64,000 nt of DNA from Nitrospirota bacterium (GCA_021810805.1 JAJZHW010000001.1:241159-305158); one strand, 5' to 3'; counted from the first letter of the stretch, positions 1 through 9,047 are shown. Made by a program: numbers and translations. The notes: generated from the letters alone by a model not told the origin.

Positions 1-577
1 AGAGCGTCTGGCCTTGAACCTGGCCAAACATCTCTCGGCCGTGGCCACCCTGACCCGGCGATATGTGGAGACGGTGGCCCGCCATCGCCCTCCCGGCCTG
101 CGCCCCCTTCGGGTGACCGAAACCCGGAAGACCCTTCCCGGTCTTCGCCTTTTCCAAAAGCATGCCGTTCGGGTGGGGGGAGGACACTCGCACCGCTCCT
201 CGCTCTCCTCCGGCATCCTCATCAAGGACAACCACCTCGTGGGAACGGGAGGGGTGGGGGCGGCCCTGGCCTTGGCGAGGCGCGACGCTCCCCATCCCTA
301 TCGGATTGAGGTGGAGGCCGACACCCCGGACCAGGCCCGGGAGGCGGTGGCAGGAGGCGCCGACATCGTTCTTCTGGACAACATGTCGGCCGCAATGATG
401 GCCTCTCTGGTGCCCGAGCTTCGGGAAATGGGCCGGGAGGTCCTTCTCGAGGCCTCCGGGGGGCTCACGCTGGAGAAGGTTCGGGATCTTGCCGCCATCG
501 ATCTCGATGTGTTGTCGGTGGGCGCCCTGACCCACTCGCCCGGGGACATCTCTCTTCGGCTCGATTTTCTGTCCTGA
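1..577 (+). CDS. nadC: Nicotinate-nucleotide diphosphorylase (carboxylating), C-terminal part
   Basis: Quinolinate phosphoribosyltransferase converts quinolinate and PRPP to nicotinate mononucleotide, CO2 and pyrophosphate in de novo NAD synthesis in the cytosol. The reading frame is open from base 2 of the window, so the N-terminus lies outside it; the ORF track's start at 14 is an internal TTG. About 190 residues remain. They include the family motifs TRKTLPGLR and IKDNH and the C-terminal barrel strands with VEADT, IVLLDNM, LEASGG and a final VGALTHS, typical of the phosphate-binding end. The stop overlaps the birA start by one base (TGATG), indicating a cofactor operon with birA and coaX. 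The identity is secure; only the missing 5' end is unknown. Confidence 0.93.
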   Translation, partial: ERLALNLAKHLSAVATLTRRYVETVARHRPPGLRPLRVTETRKTLPGLRLFQKHAVRVGGGHSHRSSLSSGILIKDNHLVGTGGVGAALALARRDAPHPYRIEVEADTPDQAREAVAGGADIVLLDNMSAAMMASLVPELREMGREVLLEASGGLTLEKVRDLAAIDLDVLSVGALTHSPGDISLRLDFLS

Positions 578-1410
578 TGCCGACCTGGCCGAGTGACGAA
601 CCCCTTCGGCTCCGCCGGATCTATCCTGACCCTCCGGGATACTTTGCCCGGGAGCTCCCCTCCACGAACGACACTCTCAAAGCTTTGGTCCAGGCTGATG
701 AGCCGGAACCCTTCACGGTTTTGGTCTGTGGCCGACAGACCCGGGGAAGGGGGCGCCCCGGGAACCTCTGGTCCAGCCTTCGGGGGGATCTTGCCATGAG
801 CCTTTGGCTTCCGGTGGAGAGCCAGGAGCGGGCGCTTCCGCTCTCGCTCTTCGTGGCAGGAGCCTGTCTTGAGGCCCTTTCAGAGGTGCCGGGGGTCCGC
901 TGGAAATATCCCAATGACCTCTGCCGCGAGATGCCGGCCTCTTCCGACGAGGGGGGCGTGGGCAAGCTTGGAGGGATCCTGGTGGAGCCCCTGCGTCGGG
1001 AGGGCCGCCTTCGGGGCCATGTGGCCGGGGTCGGGATCAACCTGGTCGATGATCGTCCCTCCGCTCCCTTCGCCGCCGGGGCGCTTCCCCTGACCACGGT
1101 CGCTCCCTCCCATCTCCCCCCGCTTCGCCTGTCTCGCCAAATCGCGTGCTCCCTCCGATCCTTTCTCGACCGGGGGGAGGATGCCCTCCGGGAATGCCTC
1201 GACCGCCATCTCCTCTGGCGGGGACGATGGGTGGCCTATGCCCTGGAGACGGGAGAAAAGGGGGCATCGGGATTTCATTTGGGGCGCATGACGGGTCTCT
1301 CGTCGGAGGGGAGTCTTCGGGTGGTCGATTCTGACGGAAGGCCCCACCTCCTTCCGCCCCACGTCCGTACCCTGCGGCTGGTGGAGTCCCCCGGAGGAAG
1401 AGGTGTTTGA
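577..1410 (+). CDS. birA: Biotin--[acetyl-CoA-carboxylase] ligase
   Basis: Biotin protein ligase activates biotin as biotinyl-AMP and transfers it to the lysine of biotin carboxyl carrier protein. The 277-residue protein has the catalytic core only: STNDTL near the N-terminus, the RQTRGRGRPG biotinyl-AMP loop (usually GRGRxGR), KYPNDL, KLGGILVE and the GVGINL strand, with a small C-terminal SH3-like tail. There is no N-terminal winged helix, so this is the monofunctional (class I) type and not a biotin operon repressor. The ATG start overlaps the nadC stop by one base, and the 3' end overlaps the coaX GTG by 8 bases, so the three genes are probably translationally coupled. Confidence 0.93.
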   Translation: MPTWPSDEPLRLRRIYPDPPGYFARELPSTNDTLKALVQADEPEPFTVLVCGRQTRGRGRPGNLWSSLRGDLAMSLWLPVESQERALPLSLFVAGACLEALSEVPGVRWKYPNDLCREMPASSDEGGVGKLGGILVEPLRREGRLRGHVAGVGINLVDDRPSAPFAAGALPLTTVAPSHLPPLRLSRQIACSLRSFLDRGEDALRECLDRHLLWRGRWVAYALETGEKGASGFHLGRMTGLSSEGSLRVVDSDGRPHLLPPHVRTLRLVESPGGRGV

Positions 1411-2215
1411 GCGGCCCCCCTGGCGCGAGGCCTGTGGGGTGACCGTCAAGGTGGGGCTCTCAAGAATATCGGTGGCCCTCCATGGATCCCGGGGGATTGT
1501 GGCCATCCGGACAGCCCCGACTCCCCCTCCGGGGGGGAAAGCCGCCCTCGGGGAATTTTTCTCCTCCCTCTGGCCGGCCCTCTCCCGGGAGGCTCTCCCC
1601 GGAGCCCTCGTCTGTGTTGTTCCGGATCTCGCCCCGGATCTTATCGAGCATTGGAAGAGGCGCTTCGGGGTCGTTCTTCGCCCCTTCGATCTGGCCGAGG
1701 CCCCCTTCTCCTCCGAAGACTACGCCGGGGTCCTGGGAGCCGACCGGGGGGCCTCCCTCTGGGGGGCTGTGGTGCGCCACGGGAAGAGTCTGGGTCCGTC
1801 GTTCATGGTGGCGGACTTCGGCACCCACACGGTGACGACGGTCCTGTGCCGGGGTCGCATCCTCGGGGGGACGATCATGCCGGGAATCACTTTGACGATG
1901 GGGGCGGTGGGGGCGGGCCGGGTCCTTTTGGGACAGGAGGCCACTCCTCGAGGGGAAGGCTTTGGGAGAGAAAAGCTTCGTCTTGTGGCGGCGGTGGGGC
2001 GAGGGACGCGGGAGGGCATTCTCTCCGGTGCAGTGCTGGGAGGCGTCGCAGCGGTGGAGGGACTCAGGAGCCGGGCGGAAAAAGAGGTGGGAGAGCCTCT
2101 GGGTCTGATTTTGACCGGAGGACTCTCACCCCTTCTTGCCCGTTTTTTCTCCGGAGATCCTCCGGTCGATCGTCAGCTCCTGCATTACGGGGCCACGTGC
2201 TTTCTGCTGGCGTGA
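1403..2215 (+). CDS. coaX: Type III pantothenate kinase, divergent N-terminus
   Basis: CoaX phosphorylates pantothenate in the first step of coenzyme A synthesis. The 270-residue length fits the family. The second half is convincing: LGADRGASLWGAV matches the GxDR region, VADFGTHTVTTVL matches the DxGT phosphate motif, GGTIMPGI matches the G-G-x-I-x-PG turn, and there is a C-terminal LILTGG. The usual N-terminal DxGNT nucleotide motif is degenerate, reading VKVGLSRISVAL, with the conserved Asp and Asn-Thr absent. The GTG start overlaps birA by 8 bases. No upstream in-frame sequence restores the motif. It follows birA and nadC in a cofactor operon, and whether it is fully active is uncertain. 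Confidence 0.8.
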   Translation: MFERPPWREACGVTVKVGLSRISVALHGSRGIVAIRTAPTPPPGGKAALGEFFSSLWPALSREALPGALVCVVPDLAPDLIEHWKRRFGVVLRPFDLAEAPFSSEDYAGVLGADRGASLWGAVVRHGKSLGPSFMVADFGTHTVTTVLCRGRILGGTIMPGITLTMGAVGAGRVLLGQEATPRGEGFGREKLRLVAAVGRGTREGILSGAVLGGVAAVEGLRSRAEKEVGEPLGLILTGGLSPLLARFFSGDPPVDRQLLHYGATCFLLA

Positions 2216-2334
2216 GCCAGCTCTTCCCGGACCACGGCGTGCGAGGGCCGGACGATGAGGTAGAGAAGGGCGGTGATCATGACAAAGCCCAGAATGCTGA
2301 GAACTCCGAAGAGAAGTGGAATGACGGTGTCCAT
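2185..2334 (-). CDS. Small single-span membrane protein (49 aa)
   Basis: This short gene is on the minus strand and its 3' end overlaps the end of coaX by about 30 bases. The ATG at 2334 is preceded by AAAGGAGGT at ideal spacing, which fixes the start; the ORF track's longer version starts upstream of this ribosome site. The protein has a hydrophobic N-terminal stretch (about residues 4-28, IPLLFGVLSILGFVMITALL) followed by a basic/acidic tail with AVVREELAHASRK. I do not recognise a family. The strong Shine-Dalgarno and clean membrane segment argue for a real gene. It could be a small subunit of a respiratory or transport complex, but nothing nearby supports a specific role. Confidence 0.6.
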   Translation of the reverse strand: MDTVIPLLFGVLSILGFVMITALLYLIVRPSHAVVREELAHASRKHVAP

Positions 2335-2755
2335 GGCAGACCTCCTTTCAGGGGTCTCTTCGGACGCTCCCAAAAAAACTTGAGACTATGATCCCCGTCA
2401 GGGTGGGGGCCATGCCGACGGGATAGAATAGGCGATGGTCGGAGACTTCGTGTAGACTCCCAAGGCCCTTCGATGGTAGGATCATCTCGTCCGCTCTTTG
2501 ACGGATGGCGATGGGGTTCGCCTAATCCCGACCTGTCGGGTGATGACTCCTACCATGGGTGATCCTGGATCAGGGTTCCGGCACATGTGGTGGGAGCGTG
2601 CGTTCCTCCGAGTCTTCTTTCCCCCTGCCGTCTTCTTTCCCGATCCTCTCCCCAGACTGAGACTCGATGTGGTGCCAAATTGCTATGAGGTCTGCGCTTT
2701 CGTGGACCTGCGACCTTGACCCCCGGTCGGGGACATTCCGACTTCGAGGACTTCT
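2335..2755. other. Intergenic region with short inverted repeats
   Basis: There is no convincing gene in these roughly 420 bases, which separate the divergent small membrane gene and the HlyD-type gene, so promoters for both should be here. A 13-base palindrome TGATCCTGGATCA lies at 2560-2572, and a short hairpin CCCGA-cctg-TCGGG at 2527-2540. I could not place a confident -35/-10 pair. The 73-codon ORF at 2498-2719 has no ribosome site and atypical composition. Confidence 0.4.
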
Positions 2756-3700
2756 ATGGCCGAACCCGTTCAACCCCTCTCCTGGCGTTCCCCCAGAATC
2801 ATTCTGCCCCTCCTGGGGCTTTTGGCCACCCTGGTCTGGGGGCTCTTTCTGCTTGTGGACCGGGGACGCTATGTCCGTTCGGTGGACTGTTACGTGCAGG
2901 GGAAGATCACCCTGGTCTCCTCCCCCATTGGCGGGCGAGTGATCGCCCTTTCGGTCAACGAGGGCGACCCCGTCTCCATGGGAGAGGTCATTGCCACCCT
3001 CGACACCACGGGGGATCGCTACACTCGCCGCCACAACGTCTCCGCCAACATCTCCCCCTACCGGACGCTGGCCCGGGATCTGGCCAGAAAGGTCCGGGTG
3101 GCCCGGGAGGTCACCGATGCCCGGGACCACTTCCTCCGGGGCAAGACGCTCCTTGCGAACCATTTCATCTCCGAGCAGGACCTCGAGGATCTGGAGACGA
3201 CCTACCGGAAGGAAAAGGAGGCTCTGGCGGAGATCGACCGGATGGTGGCGGCCGACCGGGAGATGCTGGCGACCTCGGAGGTCCATCCGCGAAACCGGAC
3301 GGTCTTTGCCCCCCGCACCGGCCAGATCGTCCAGCGGCTGGTGACCTTGGGGGATGCGGTTCGCCCCTCCCAGCCCCTGGTGAGCCTGGTCGACCCCAAA
3401 AGCCGTGAGGATCTCTGGCTCGATGCCTACCTTCGGGAGACCCAGGTCTGGAAGGTCCACCCGGGGCAGAAGGTTCAAATTCGCATCGATAGCTATCCCG
3501 GGGTGGTCTTCTCGGGCCATGTGCTGGAGTTCATCCCGGCGGCGAGCCAGGCCTTCTCCCGACTTCCCCTCCAGAATGCCGCCGGGACCTTCGTGAAGGT
3601 GGTCCAGCGGGTTCCCGTGAGAATCGTCTTCGACAGCCTGAAGGGAAGGTCTCTTTACCCGGGGATGTCTGCCGAGGTGGCGATTGACCGGAGGTCCTGA
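2756..3700 (+). CDS. HlyD/EmrA-type membrane fusion protein
   Basis: This is a periplasmic adaptor of a tripartite efflux or secretion system that links an inner-membrane pump to an outer-membrane channel. The 314-residue protein begins with a short cytoplasmic tail and one membrane anchor (about residues 13-35). A biotinyl-lipoyl half-motif follows (VQGKITLVSSPIGGRVIALSV), then a short alpha-hairpin with TFYRKEKEA-like heptads, the second lipoyl half (VFAPRTGQIVQRLV), and a beta-barrel ending PGMSAEVAIDRR. ATG 2756 has GAGG upstream. The TolC-type gene follows directly. No MFS, RND or ABC inner-membrane partner is adjacent, so the substrate cannot be inferred. Confidence 0.85.
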   Translation: MAEPVQPLSWRSPRIILPLLGLLATLVWGLFLLVDRGRYVRSVDCYVQGKITLVSSPIGGRVIALSVNEGDPVSMGEVIATLDTTGDRYTRRHNVSANISPYRTLARDLARKVRVAREVTDARDHFLRGKTLLANHFISEQDLEDLETTYRKEKEALAEIDRMVAADREMLATSEVHPRNRTVFAPRTGQIVQRLVTLGDAVRPSQPLVSLVDPKSREDLWLDAYLRETQVWKVHPGQKVQIRIDSYPGVVFSGHVLEFIPAASQAFSRLPLQNAAGTFVKVVQRVPVRIVFDSLKGRSLYPGMSAEVAIDRRS

Positions 3701-3755
3701 GGTGTCCACAGTCCCGACTCCTCCCTTCGTGTGGTGGTGCCGCGGGAGCGGAGGG

Positions 3756-5081
3756 ATGCGGCGAAGAATGATCGGGCTCTTCCTGGCTGCAGCAATTGCC
3801 GCCCTCCTGGGAACTCCGCCCGTCTGGGCCGATCCGGCGCCCGTGGAAATCGACCGGGAGACGGTGGTCAAAACGGCCCTCGCCTCCCATCCCCTTGTAC
3901 GAATGGCGGTGGACCGGACCCGGGCCCAGGATGAAGGGGTGGGAGCCGCCCTGGCCGATTACTATCCCCACCTTACCCTCTCCATCGACCAGCTCTTTCT
4001 GAATTCGGCCTTTGTGGGAGGAGTCTTCCCGGACTACCAGCCGATCGCCCCGGAGCTTCTCAACCCGACCCTCACCCAGGAGATTACCGATTTCGGCCGG
4101 CGCCACTACCGGGTCAGTGCGGCAAGAAATCGCCTCGAGAGCCGGCGACAGGAGCTGGCGGAGGCCCGCCTTTCGGTGGTCTATCGGGCTCGGGTGGCCT
4201 TCGATCAGCTCGCCATGTTCGAACATCTCCTCATCGCCGCGAAAAAAGGCGTGGAGGATGCCACCCTTCACTACCGGCAGGCCGCCCTGCGCCTGTCCAG
4301 CGGCTTTGGCGTTGTGACCGATGTGACCATGGCCCGGCTGCTTCTGGAGAAGACGCGCCTGGCCGAAATCCGAACGGAAAATTCCCTTCGCAAGGCTCAG
4401 GCCGATCTGGCCTATGCCATGGGCCAGGAGAGCGGTCTCTATCGGACCAAGGCCGGCCCGCCTTCTGCCTCTTCCCCGTTTTCCCTCTCCGGGTCGATGG
4501 CCTATGCCATGGCCCATCGACCTCTCCTTCTGGCCGCCCAGGCCCGGGATCGGGAGGCCCACAACCGGGTGGATGAGGTTCGCACAAGAAATTATCCCCA
4601 TCTCTCCCTGTTCGCCCAGGGATACCTCCTTTGGGGGGTCCCGGCGACGATCTCGGGGGCCCCCGCCGGCACGGGCCTCTTTCTCCCCACCTTCCAGAGC
4701 GGGGTGGCGCTCACCCTCCCCATCTTTGTGGGGGGGGAGATCGCCCACGAGACCCAGCGGGCGCGGATGGAGTCTCGTCGGGAGAGCGAGAAGACGCGTC
4801 TTGTCCGGATCCGGATTGCCCGGAACATCAGAAAGCTCGTCCTCGACATGAAGACCCAGGAGGAGACTCTGAGCCTCGATGAACGTCGCTTTGACAATGC
4901 CAGGGTCAACCTTGCCCTCGTCGAAAAGCGCTTTGCCCGGGGGCTGGTGGACGGGGTCACGGCCCTCGATGCCCAGACCGAGCTTATCGCCAGCCGGGAG
5001 CGGCTGGTGGCCGACCGGTACCGGCTGGCGATGATCCAGGATGCCCTTGACCGGGAGACGGGACGACGGGTGGGATTTTAA
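3756..5081 (+). CDS. TolC-family outer membrane efflux protein
   Basis: This outer-membrane channel-tunnel component pairs with the preceding HlyD-type adaptor. From ATG 3756 there is a standard signal peptide (MRRRMIGLFLAAAIAALL...VWA) and then a mature part of about 415 residues with the duplicated TolC helical repeats, including LASHPLVRMAVDRTRAQ, the PTLTQEITDFGRR strand-to-helix segment and a second repeat ending VDGVTALDAQTELIASRERLV. A GTG at 3702 with an excellent GGAGGT site 6 bases upstream is an alternative start. It would add 18 residues ahead of the signal peptide, so I prefer 3756. The fold assignment is firm; the substrate is unknown. Confidence 0.87.
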   Translation: MRRRMIGLFLAAAIAALLGTPPVWADPAPVEIDRETVVKTALASHPLVRMAVDRTRAQDEGVGAALADYYPHLTLSIDQLFLNSAFVGGVFPDYQPIAPELLNPTLTQEITDFGRRHYRVSAARNRLESRRQELAEARLSVVYRARVAFDQLAMFEHLLIAAKKGVEDATLHYRQAALRLSSGFGVVTDVTMARLLLEKTRLAEIRTENSLRKAQADLAYAMGQESGLYRTKAGPPSASSPFSLSGSMAYAMAHRPLLLAAQARDREAHNRVDEVRTRNYPHLSLFAQGYLLWGVPATISGAPAGTGLFLPTFQSGVALTLPIFVGGEIAHETQRARMESRRESEKTRLVRIRIARNIRKLVLDMKTQEETLSLDERRFDNARVNLALVEKRFARGLVDGVTALDAQTELIASRERLVADRYRLAMIQDALDRETGRRVGF

Positions 5082-5289
5082 GATCCTCGATGCTTTGCTT
5101 TTTTTCTCCTCTGATTTCTTATATCTTTTTCTTTGAAGTCATAAAAAATCATAAAAAAATATAATTGTTTTACGGGAAATCCCTTGAGTTTTCCCTTCCG
5201 ATTCCTGTAGGCTCTGTTTGAGACAGGGAAAATAGGGTTTCCGTTGTTCCCCCCAATCGGTGCCGCCCGATGCTTGGAGGAGGATCGAC
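5082..5289. promoter_or_regulatory. AT-rich upstream region of the diguanylate cyclase gene
   Basis: This intergenic stretch is markedly AT-rich compared with its surroundings. It has a doubled TCATAAAAAA repeat and a TATAAT hexamer at 5160-5165, consistent with a promoter with upstream A-tracts. No well-spaced -35 box matches that hexamer, so the exact promoter is uncertain. Confidence 0.35.
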
Positions 5290-7143
5290 ATGAACGGACG
5301 AGAGGATCTCGCAGAGGAAGATCGGCGCATCCGGGAGGCCTTCGGGACCCTGACCCGCTTCTACGAGGCTCTGACCTCCCTCAATGCCCTGGCCCGGGAG
5401 AAGCTCTCCGAAGAGGACTTTCTGACCCGGGCGATCCCGATCCTCATCGACCGGGCCGGTTTTACCGCCGCAGGGTTCTATTTTGTCGAGGGGGAGACCC
5501 TTCGGCTGGGAGTCCATCGGATCGTCGATCCGGATCAGATGCAGGATCGCCATCCCCTTGCCTTTTCCCTGGATCCGGACTCCCCCGACAGTCGGACGGG
5601 AACGGTCCGGGCCTTCCGCAGCGGCACACCCGTCTTCGTCGACGATCTGCAAAAGGCCTACCACGATCTGGGACTCGCCCGGCGGGCCGAGGACTACCGG
5701 AGCATCTCCTTCCGTTCGACCGGATTGTGCCCCATCGTCCGGGGAGGTCAGACCGTCGGCGTCTTCGCCGTGGTCTCCGACCGGACTCACTTTTTTACCC
5801 CCGAGATCCGCGAGCTCCTTCTCGAGGTCTCCCGCATCATCTCCTTTACCCTCGATTACATCGATAGCGAATGCGCCCGCCGGCAGTCCGAAGAGTATTT
5901 CCGGACCCTCGTTGATGCCCTTCCCGATGGAGTCTGGCTCAAGGACGGCAAGGGGGCCTGGCTTTTGGCCAACAGGGTGGCGCTGGAGCTCTTCGGCCTT
6001 TTGGACCGGAGCGACTGGTTCGGAAAGACCGAAGAGGAGCTCTCCCGGGTAAACTCTCCCTTTTTCCAGGCCCACTTGACCTGTCTTGCGACGGATGAGC
6101 AGGCATGGCAGGACGGAAAAATCACCGACGCCGTTGAAGCGGTGTCGGCACCCGACGGGACTGTCCATATCATCGAGAGCCGGAAGATTCCGCTCTTCGA
6201 CGACGACGGAGCCCGCCGGCGGCTTGTGGTGATCGGACGGGACGTGACGGACCGGCTTCGGGCCGAGGAGGAGAAAAATCTCTCCGAGAAGATTTTCGAG
6301 ACGAGCCCCTTCGGGATCTTCGTCACCGACAGCGCCCGCCGGATCATCCGGGTCAATCCGGCCTTTACCGCCATTACCGGGTGGGTGGCGGCGGAGGTCT
6401 TGGGAAAAAACTCCCGGATGCTCGCCGACCCGTCTGTGGACGACGAGACCTCCCGGACCCTCTGGGAGCATGTGGACACCCGGGGAGGATGGTCGGGGGA
6501 GGCCCGCTGCCAGAAGAGCAATGGCGAGCGTTATATCGGATGGTACGACATCAAGGCACTCAAAAAGAACGGGGTGACCACCGGGTACTTCGGACTCTTT
6601 TCCGACATTACGAAAAGAAAGGAAGACGAAGAACGGATCGTTCACCAGGCCTTTCACGACCCCCTCACCGACCTGCCCAACCGGAGAAGCTTCATTTTGC
6701 GTCTCGAAGAGGAGATTGCCCGGGCGGGGCGGGATCCCTCTCTCCAATTTGCGGTGGGACTCCTCGACCTCGATGGTTTCAAGGAGGTTAACGATCGTTA
6801 TGGCCATCCGGCGGGAGACGAGCTTCTGGCGATTGTCTCCCGCCGACTGGAAAAGACCCTTCGGACGACGGACTTCCTGGCCCGCTTCGGGGGAGACGAA
6901 TTTGCCATTCTTTTTGACAAGGTGGGTGCCGGTGACCCCGTCTTTGAAAGGATCATCACCTCCATGAGGGTGCCGGCCGTCATTCGGGGCCATCAGGTTC
7001 CCCTCTCCGGAAGTCTTGGCCTCTGCCTTTGCCCCCCGGCTCCTTCCGACTCGGACCAGCTTCTGTCCCGGGCCGATGCCGCCCTCTATGAGGTGAAAAA
7101 GCGGGGACGCAATGGCTGGAGCCTCTACTCCTCCCCCCCATGA
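5290..7143 (+). CDS. GAF-PAS-PAS-GGDEF diguanylate cyclase
   Basis: This enzyme makes cyclic di-GMP from two GTP in response to sensed signals. The 617-residue protein is soluble. An N-terminal GAF-like domain spans about residues 15-190, two PAS domains about 195-320 and 330-450, and a GGDEF domain about 455-612. The active-site loop GGDEF (534-538) is intact, and RTTD (525-528) sits exactly five residues before it, so the product-inhibition I-site is present. The substrate loop DGFKEVNDRYGHPAGD is also conserved. ATG 5290 has GGAGGAGG upstream; the track's 5260 start lacks this. The upstream 200 bases are AT-rich. Its product could act on PelD, encoded about 20 kb downstream (inference). 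Confidence 0.93.
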   Translation: MNGREDLAEEDRRIREAFGTLTRFYEALTSLNALAREKLSEEDFLTRAIPILIDRAGFTAAGFYFVEGETLRLGVHRIVDPDQMQDRHPLAFSLDPDSPDSRTGTVRAFRSGTPVFVDDLQKAYHDLGLARRAEDYRSISFRSTGLCPIVRGGQTVGVFAVVSDRTHFFTPEIRELLLEVSRIISFTLDYIDSECARRQSEEYFRTLVDALPDGVWLKDGKGAWLLANRVALELFGLLDRSDWFGKTEEELSRVNSPFFQAHLTCLATDEQAWQDGKITDAVEAVSAPDGTVHIIESRKIPLFDDDGARRRLVVIGRDVTDRLRAEEEKNLSEKIFETSPFGIFVTDSARRIIRVNPAFTAITGWVAAEVLGKNSRMLADPSVDDETSRTLWEHVDTRGGWSGEARCQKSNGERYIGWYDIKALKKNGVTTGYFGLFSDITKRKEDEERIVHQAFHDPLTDLPNRRSFILRLEEEIARAGRDPSLQFAVGLLDLDGFKEVNDRYGHPAGDELLAIVSRRLEKTLRTTDFLARFGGDEFAILFDKVGAGDPVFERIITSMRVPAVIRGHQVPLSGSLGLCLCPPAPSDSDQLLSRADAALYEVKKRGRNGWSLYSSPP

Positions 7144-7408
7144 ACCCCTTCCGGCTCCTCCCTGCCCCGATCCTTTTTATCGCACTCCTCGTCCCCGCTC
7201 CCCTTGCAAATGTCTCGTGACGGCAATGAAAAACGATTGTCCGGCTTGCCTTTTTCTGAGCGATTTCGTATGATCTGTCCCATAGTGACAACCTTGGGAT
7301 GACCGCTTCATGGCTCTTTTCGCCCTCTCCCGGACAGGTCGGTGAGGGGGGATTGGGTCGTTTGTGGCTCGCGGAGAGGTAACTCTTGTCGGGAATAAGG
7401 AGATTCGT

Positions 7409-8371
7409 GTGCGGATAGCGAAAAAGAGAAGAAAGGTCAGCATCATCGGTGCCGGAAACGTCGGCGCGACCACAGCCCAGAAGATCGTCGAAAACGGCCT
7501 GGCCGATGTCGTTCTTCTCGATATTCGCGATGGGGTGGCCCAGGGAAAGGCCCTGGACATCCTGGAGGCCGGACCCCTGATGGGGTTCGATACCCGGATC
7601 ATCGGCACCGGCCATTATGAAGATATCGCCGACTCTTCGGTGGTCGTCGTAACGGCGGGCTTCTCCAGAAAGCCCGGCATGTCTCGGGACGACCTTCTTC
7701 ACAAGAATGGCGAGATCATCCGCGATGTGGCCCACAATATCTGCAAGTTTGCTCCCGACAGCATCATCATTCCGGTGACCAACCCCATGGACCTCATGGC
7801 CTATGTCCTCTGGCGGGTGACGGGCTTTCCCCGGGAGAGGGTCATCGGCATGGGGGGCGCCCTGGACAGCTCACGGTTCGCCTACTTTCTCTCCGAAGAG
7901 ACCCGGACCTCCGTCTCCAATATCCACAGCCTCGTCATGGGGGGGCATGGGGATCAAATGGTGCCTCTCCTGGACTTTTCCACCATTGCCGGGGTGCCGG
8001 TCCGGAAGATGATTCCCGCCGACCGCCTCGAGGCGCTTGTGACCCGGACCCGGAACGGGGGCGCCGAAATCGTCCACCTGATGAAGGATTCCTCGGCGTA
8101 CTTCGCCCCGGCTGCCGCCACCTATTCGATGATCGAGTCGATTCTCCACGACCGGCATCGCATCATTCCCTCCTCCGTCCTCCTCGAGGGAGAGTACGGC
8201 ATCCGCGGGGCCTTTGTGGGAGTTCCGGTGCGGCTGGGAAATCAGGGTCTCGAAGAAATCGTTCAGCTTCCTCTCTCTGCGGAGGAGTCGAGCCAGCTGG
8301 CCCATTCGGCGGCGGTCATTGCCGAGGGCATCTCTGCGCTCAATCGGCTCTTCAACGATTTTTCAGAGTAG
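7409..8371 (+). CDS. mdh: Malate dehydrogenase
   Basis: NAD-dependent interconversion of malate and oxaloacetate in the TCA cycle, in the cytosol. The protein has the Rossmann GAGNVGATTA motif, the VVVTAG strand and the substrate loop RKPGMSRDDLL, whose Arg separates malate from lactate dehydrogenases. It also has VTNPMD, GMGGALDSSRF and the catalytic GGHGDQMVP segment. The GTG at 7409 has AAGGAG six bases upstream and gives 320 residues, the normal length; the track's start at 7364 adds 15 residues with no ribosome site. It is a single gene between the diguanylate cyclase and the lpt operon. A hairpin at 8382-8401 follows it. Confidence 0.93.
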   Translation: MRIAKKRRKVSIIGAGNVGATTAQKIVENGLADVVLLDIRDGVAQGKALDILEAGPLMGFDTRIIGTGHYEDIADSSVVVVTAGFSRKPGMSRDDLLHKNGEIIRDVAHNICKFAPDSIIIPVTNPMDLMAYVLWRVTGFPRERVIGMGGALDSSRFAYFLSEETRTSVSNIHSLVMGGHGDQMVPLLDFSTIAGVPVRKMIPADRLEALVTRTRNGGAEIVHLMKDSSAYFAPAAATYSMIESILHDRHRIIPSSVLLEGEYGIRGAFVGVPVRLGNQGLEEIVQLPLSAEESSQLAHSAAVIAEGISALNRLFNDFSE

Positions 8372-8381
8372 ACTCCTGTCC

Positions 8382-8401
8382 GCAGGGGCCATGGCCTCTG
8401 C
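8382..8401 (+). other. GC-rich hairpin between mdh and lptC
   Basis: GCAGGGGCC and GGCCTCTGC form a near-perfect 9-bp stem with a two-base loop. It lacks a T-run, so it is not a standard terminator. It may stabilise the mdh transcript end or simply be chance GC structure. Confidence 0.3.
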
Positions 8402-8428
8402 GTCCGGATGTGCGTCTCGGGAGGGAGC

Positions 8429-9007
8429 ATGCTGACGCTTCTTCGCCGAAAGTCAGTATTGGTGGGCCTCTCCCTTCTTCCCCTTCTTGGCGCCATCATC
8501 CTTTTTGGCCTTCTGGCCCGCCGGCACGTCGCGGACAGGGGGGCGGTCCCCACCGATCTTCATCCCCCGGCGACGCCCGTTGTCGTCATCCGGAATTTCA
8601 CCTACTCCCGGACATTTCGCTCTCAGACCCGCTGGTTCGTCAAGGCCAGGGAGGCTCGGGTCGGTCAGGGACAGAGCCGGACGACCCTTTCGGATCTTTC
8701 CGCCCATATCATTCTTTCGGAGACCCTCTCCCTCTTTATTCTGAGTCAGGAGGGGACCATCGACCGGGTCGGACACCAGTTCCTTGTTTCGGGACGGACG
8801 GTTCCTGTGTCTGCCGCCTTTTCCAGCGGGTTGCGGGTCGTCTCGCGGCGATTGAATTACCACGATGCCTCCGATACCATCACAACGGGAGGAGCGGTTA
8901 CGCTTGTAGGGCGGGGAATTGTCATTCATGGCGAAGGTCTTTCCTCCCGACCCAAAACCCAGTCCTTCACCGTTGAGAGGAATGTGCATGCTGTCTTTGC
9001 CGGGTAG
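8429..9007 (+). CDS. lptC: LptC-like LPS export periplasmic protein
   Basis: LptC is the single-span bridge that receives lipopolysaccharide from the LptBFG extractor and passes it to LptA. The 192-residue product has an N-terminal membrane anchor (about residues 8-30, VLVGLSLLPLLGAIILFGLLA) followed by an all-beta periplasmic domain with alternating hydrophobic residues, such as WFVKAREARVG and TTGGAVTLVGRGIVIHGEGL, which fits the OstA/LptC jelly roll. ATG 8429 is preceded by GGGAGGG. Sequence similarity to characterised LptC is weak, as usual, so the call leans on fold pattern and on position directly before lptA and lptB. Confidence 0.82.
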   Translation: MLTLLRRKSVLVGLSLLPLLGAIILFGLLARRHVADRGAVPTDLHPPATPVVVIRNFTYSRTFRSQTRWFVKAREARVGQGQSRTTLSDLSAHIILSETLSLFILSQEGTIDRVGHQFLVSGRTVPVSAAFSSGLRVVSRRLNYHDASDTITTGGAVTLVGRGIVIHGEGLSSRPKTQSFTVERNVHAVFAG

Positions 9008-9047
9008 GGGAGGCTACGGGGGCGCTCCCGGGAGAAAGGCGCCGACA

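Noticed and set aside
2498-2719. 73-codon + strand ORF in the intergenic region
   Set aside because: No ribosome site and atypical composition.
5170-6993. Minus-strand ORF of 607 codons
   Set aside because: Shadow of the diguanylate cyclase gene, which has all domain motifs on the + strand.
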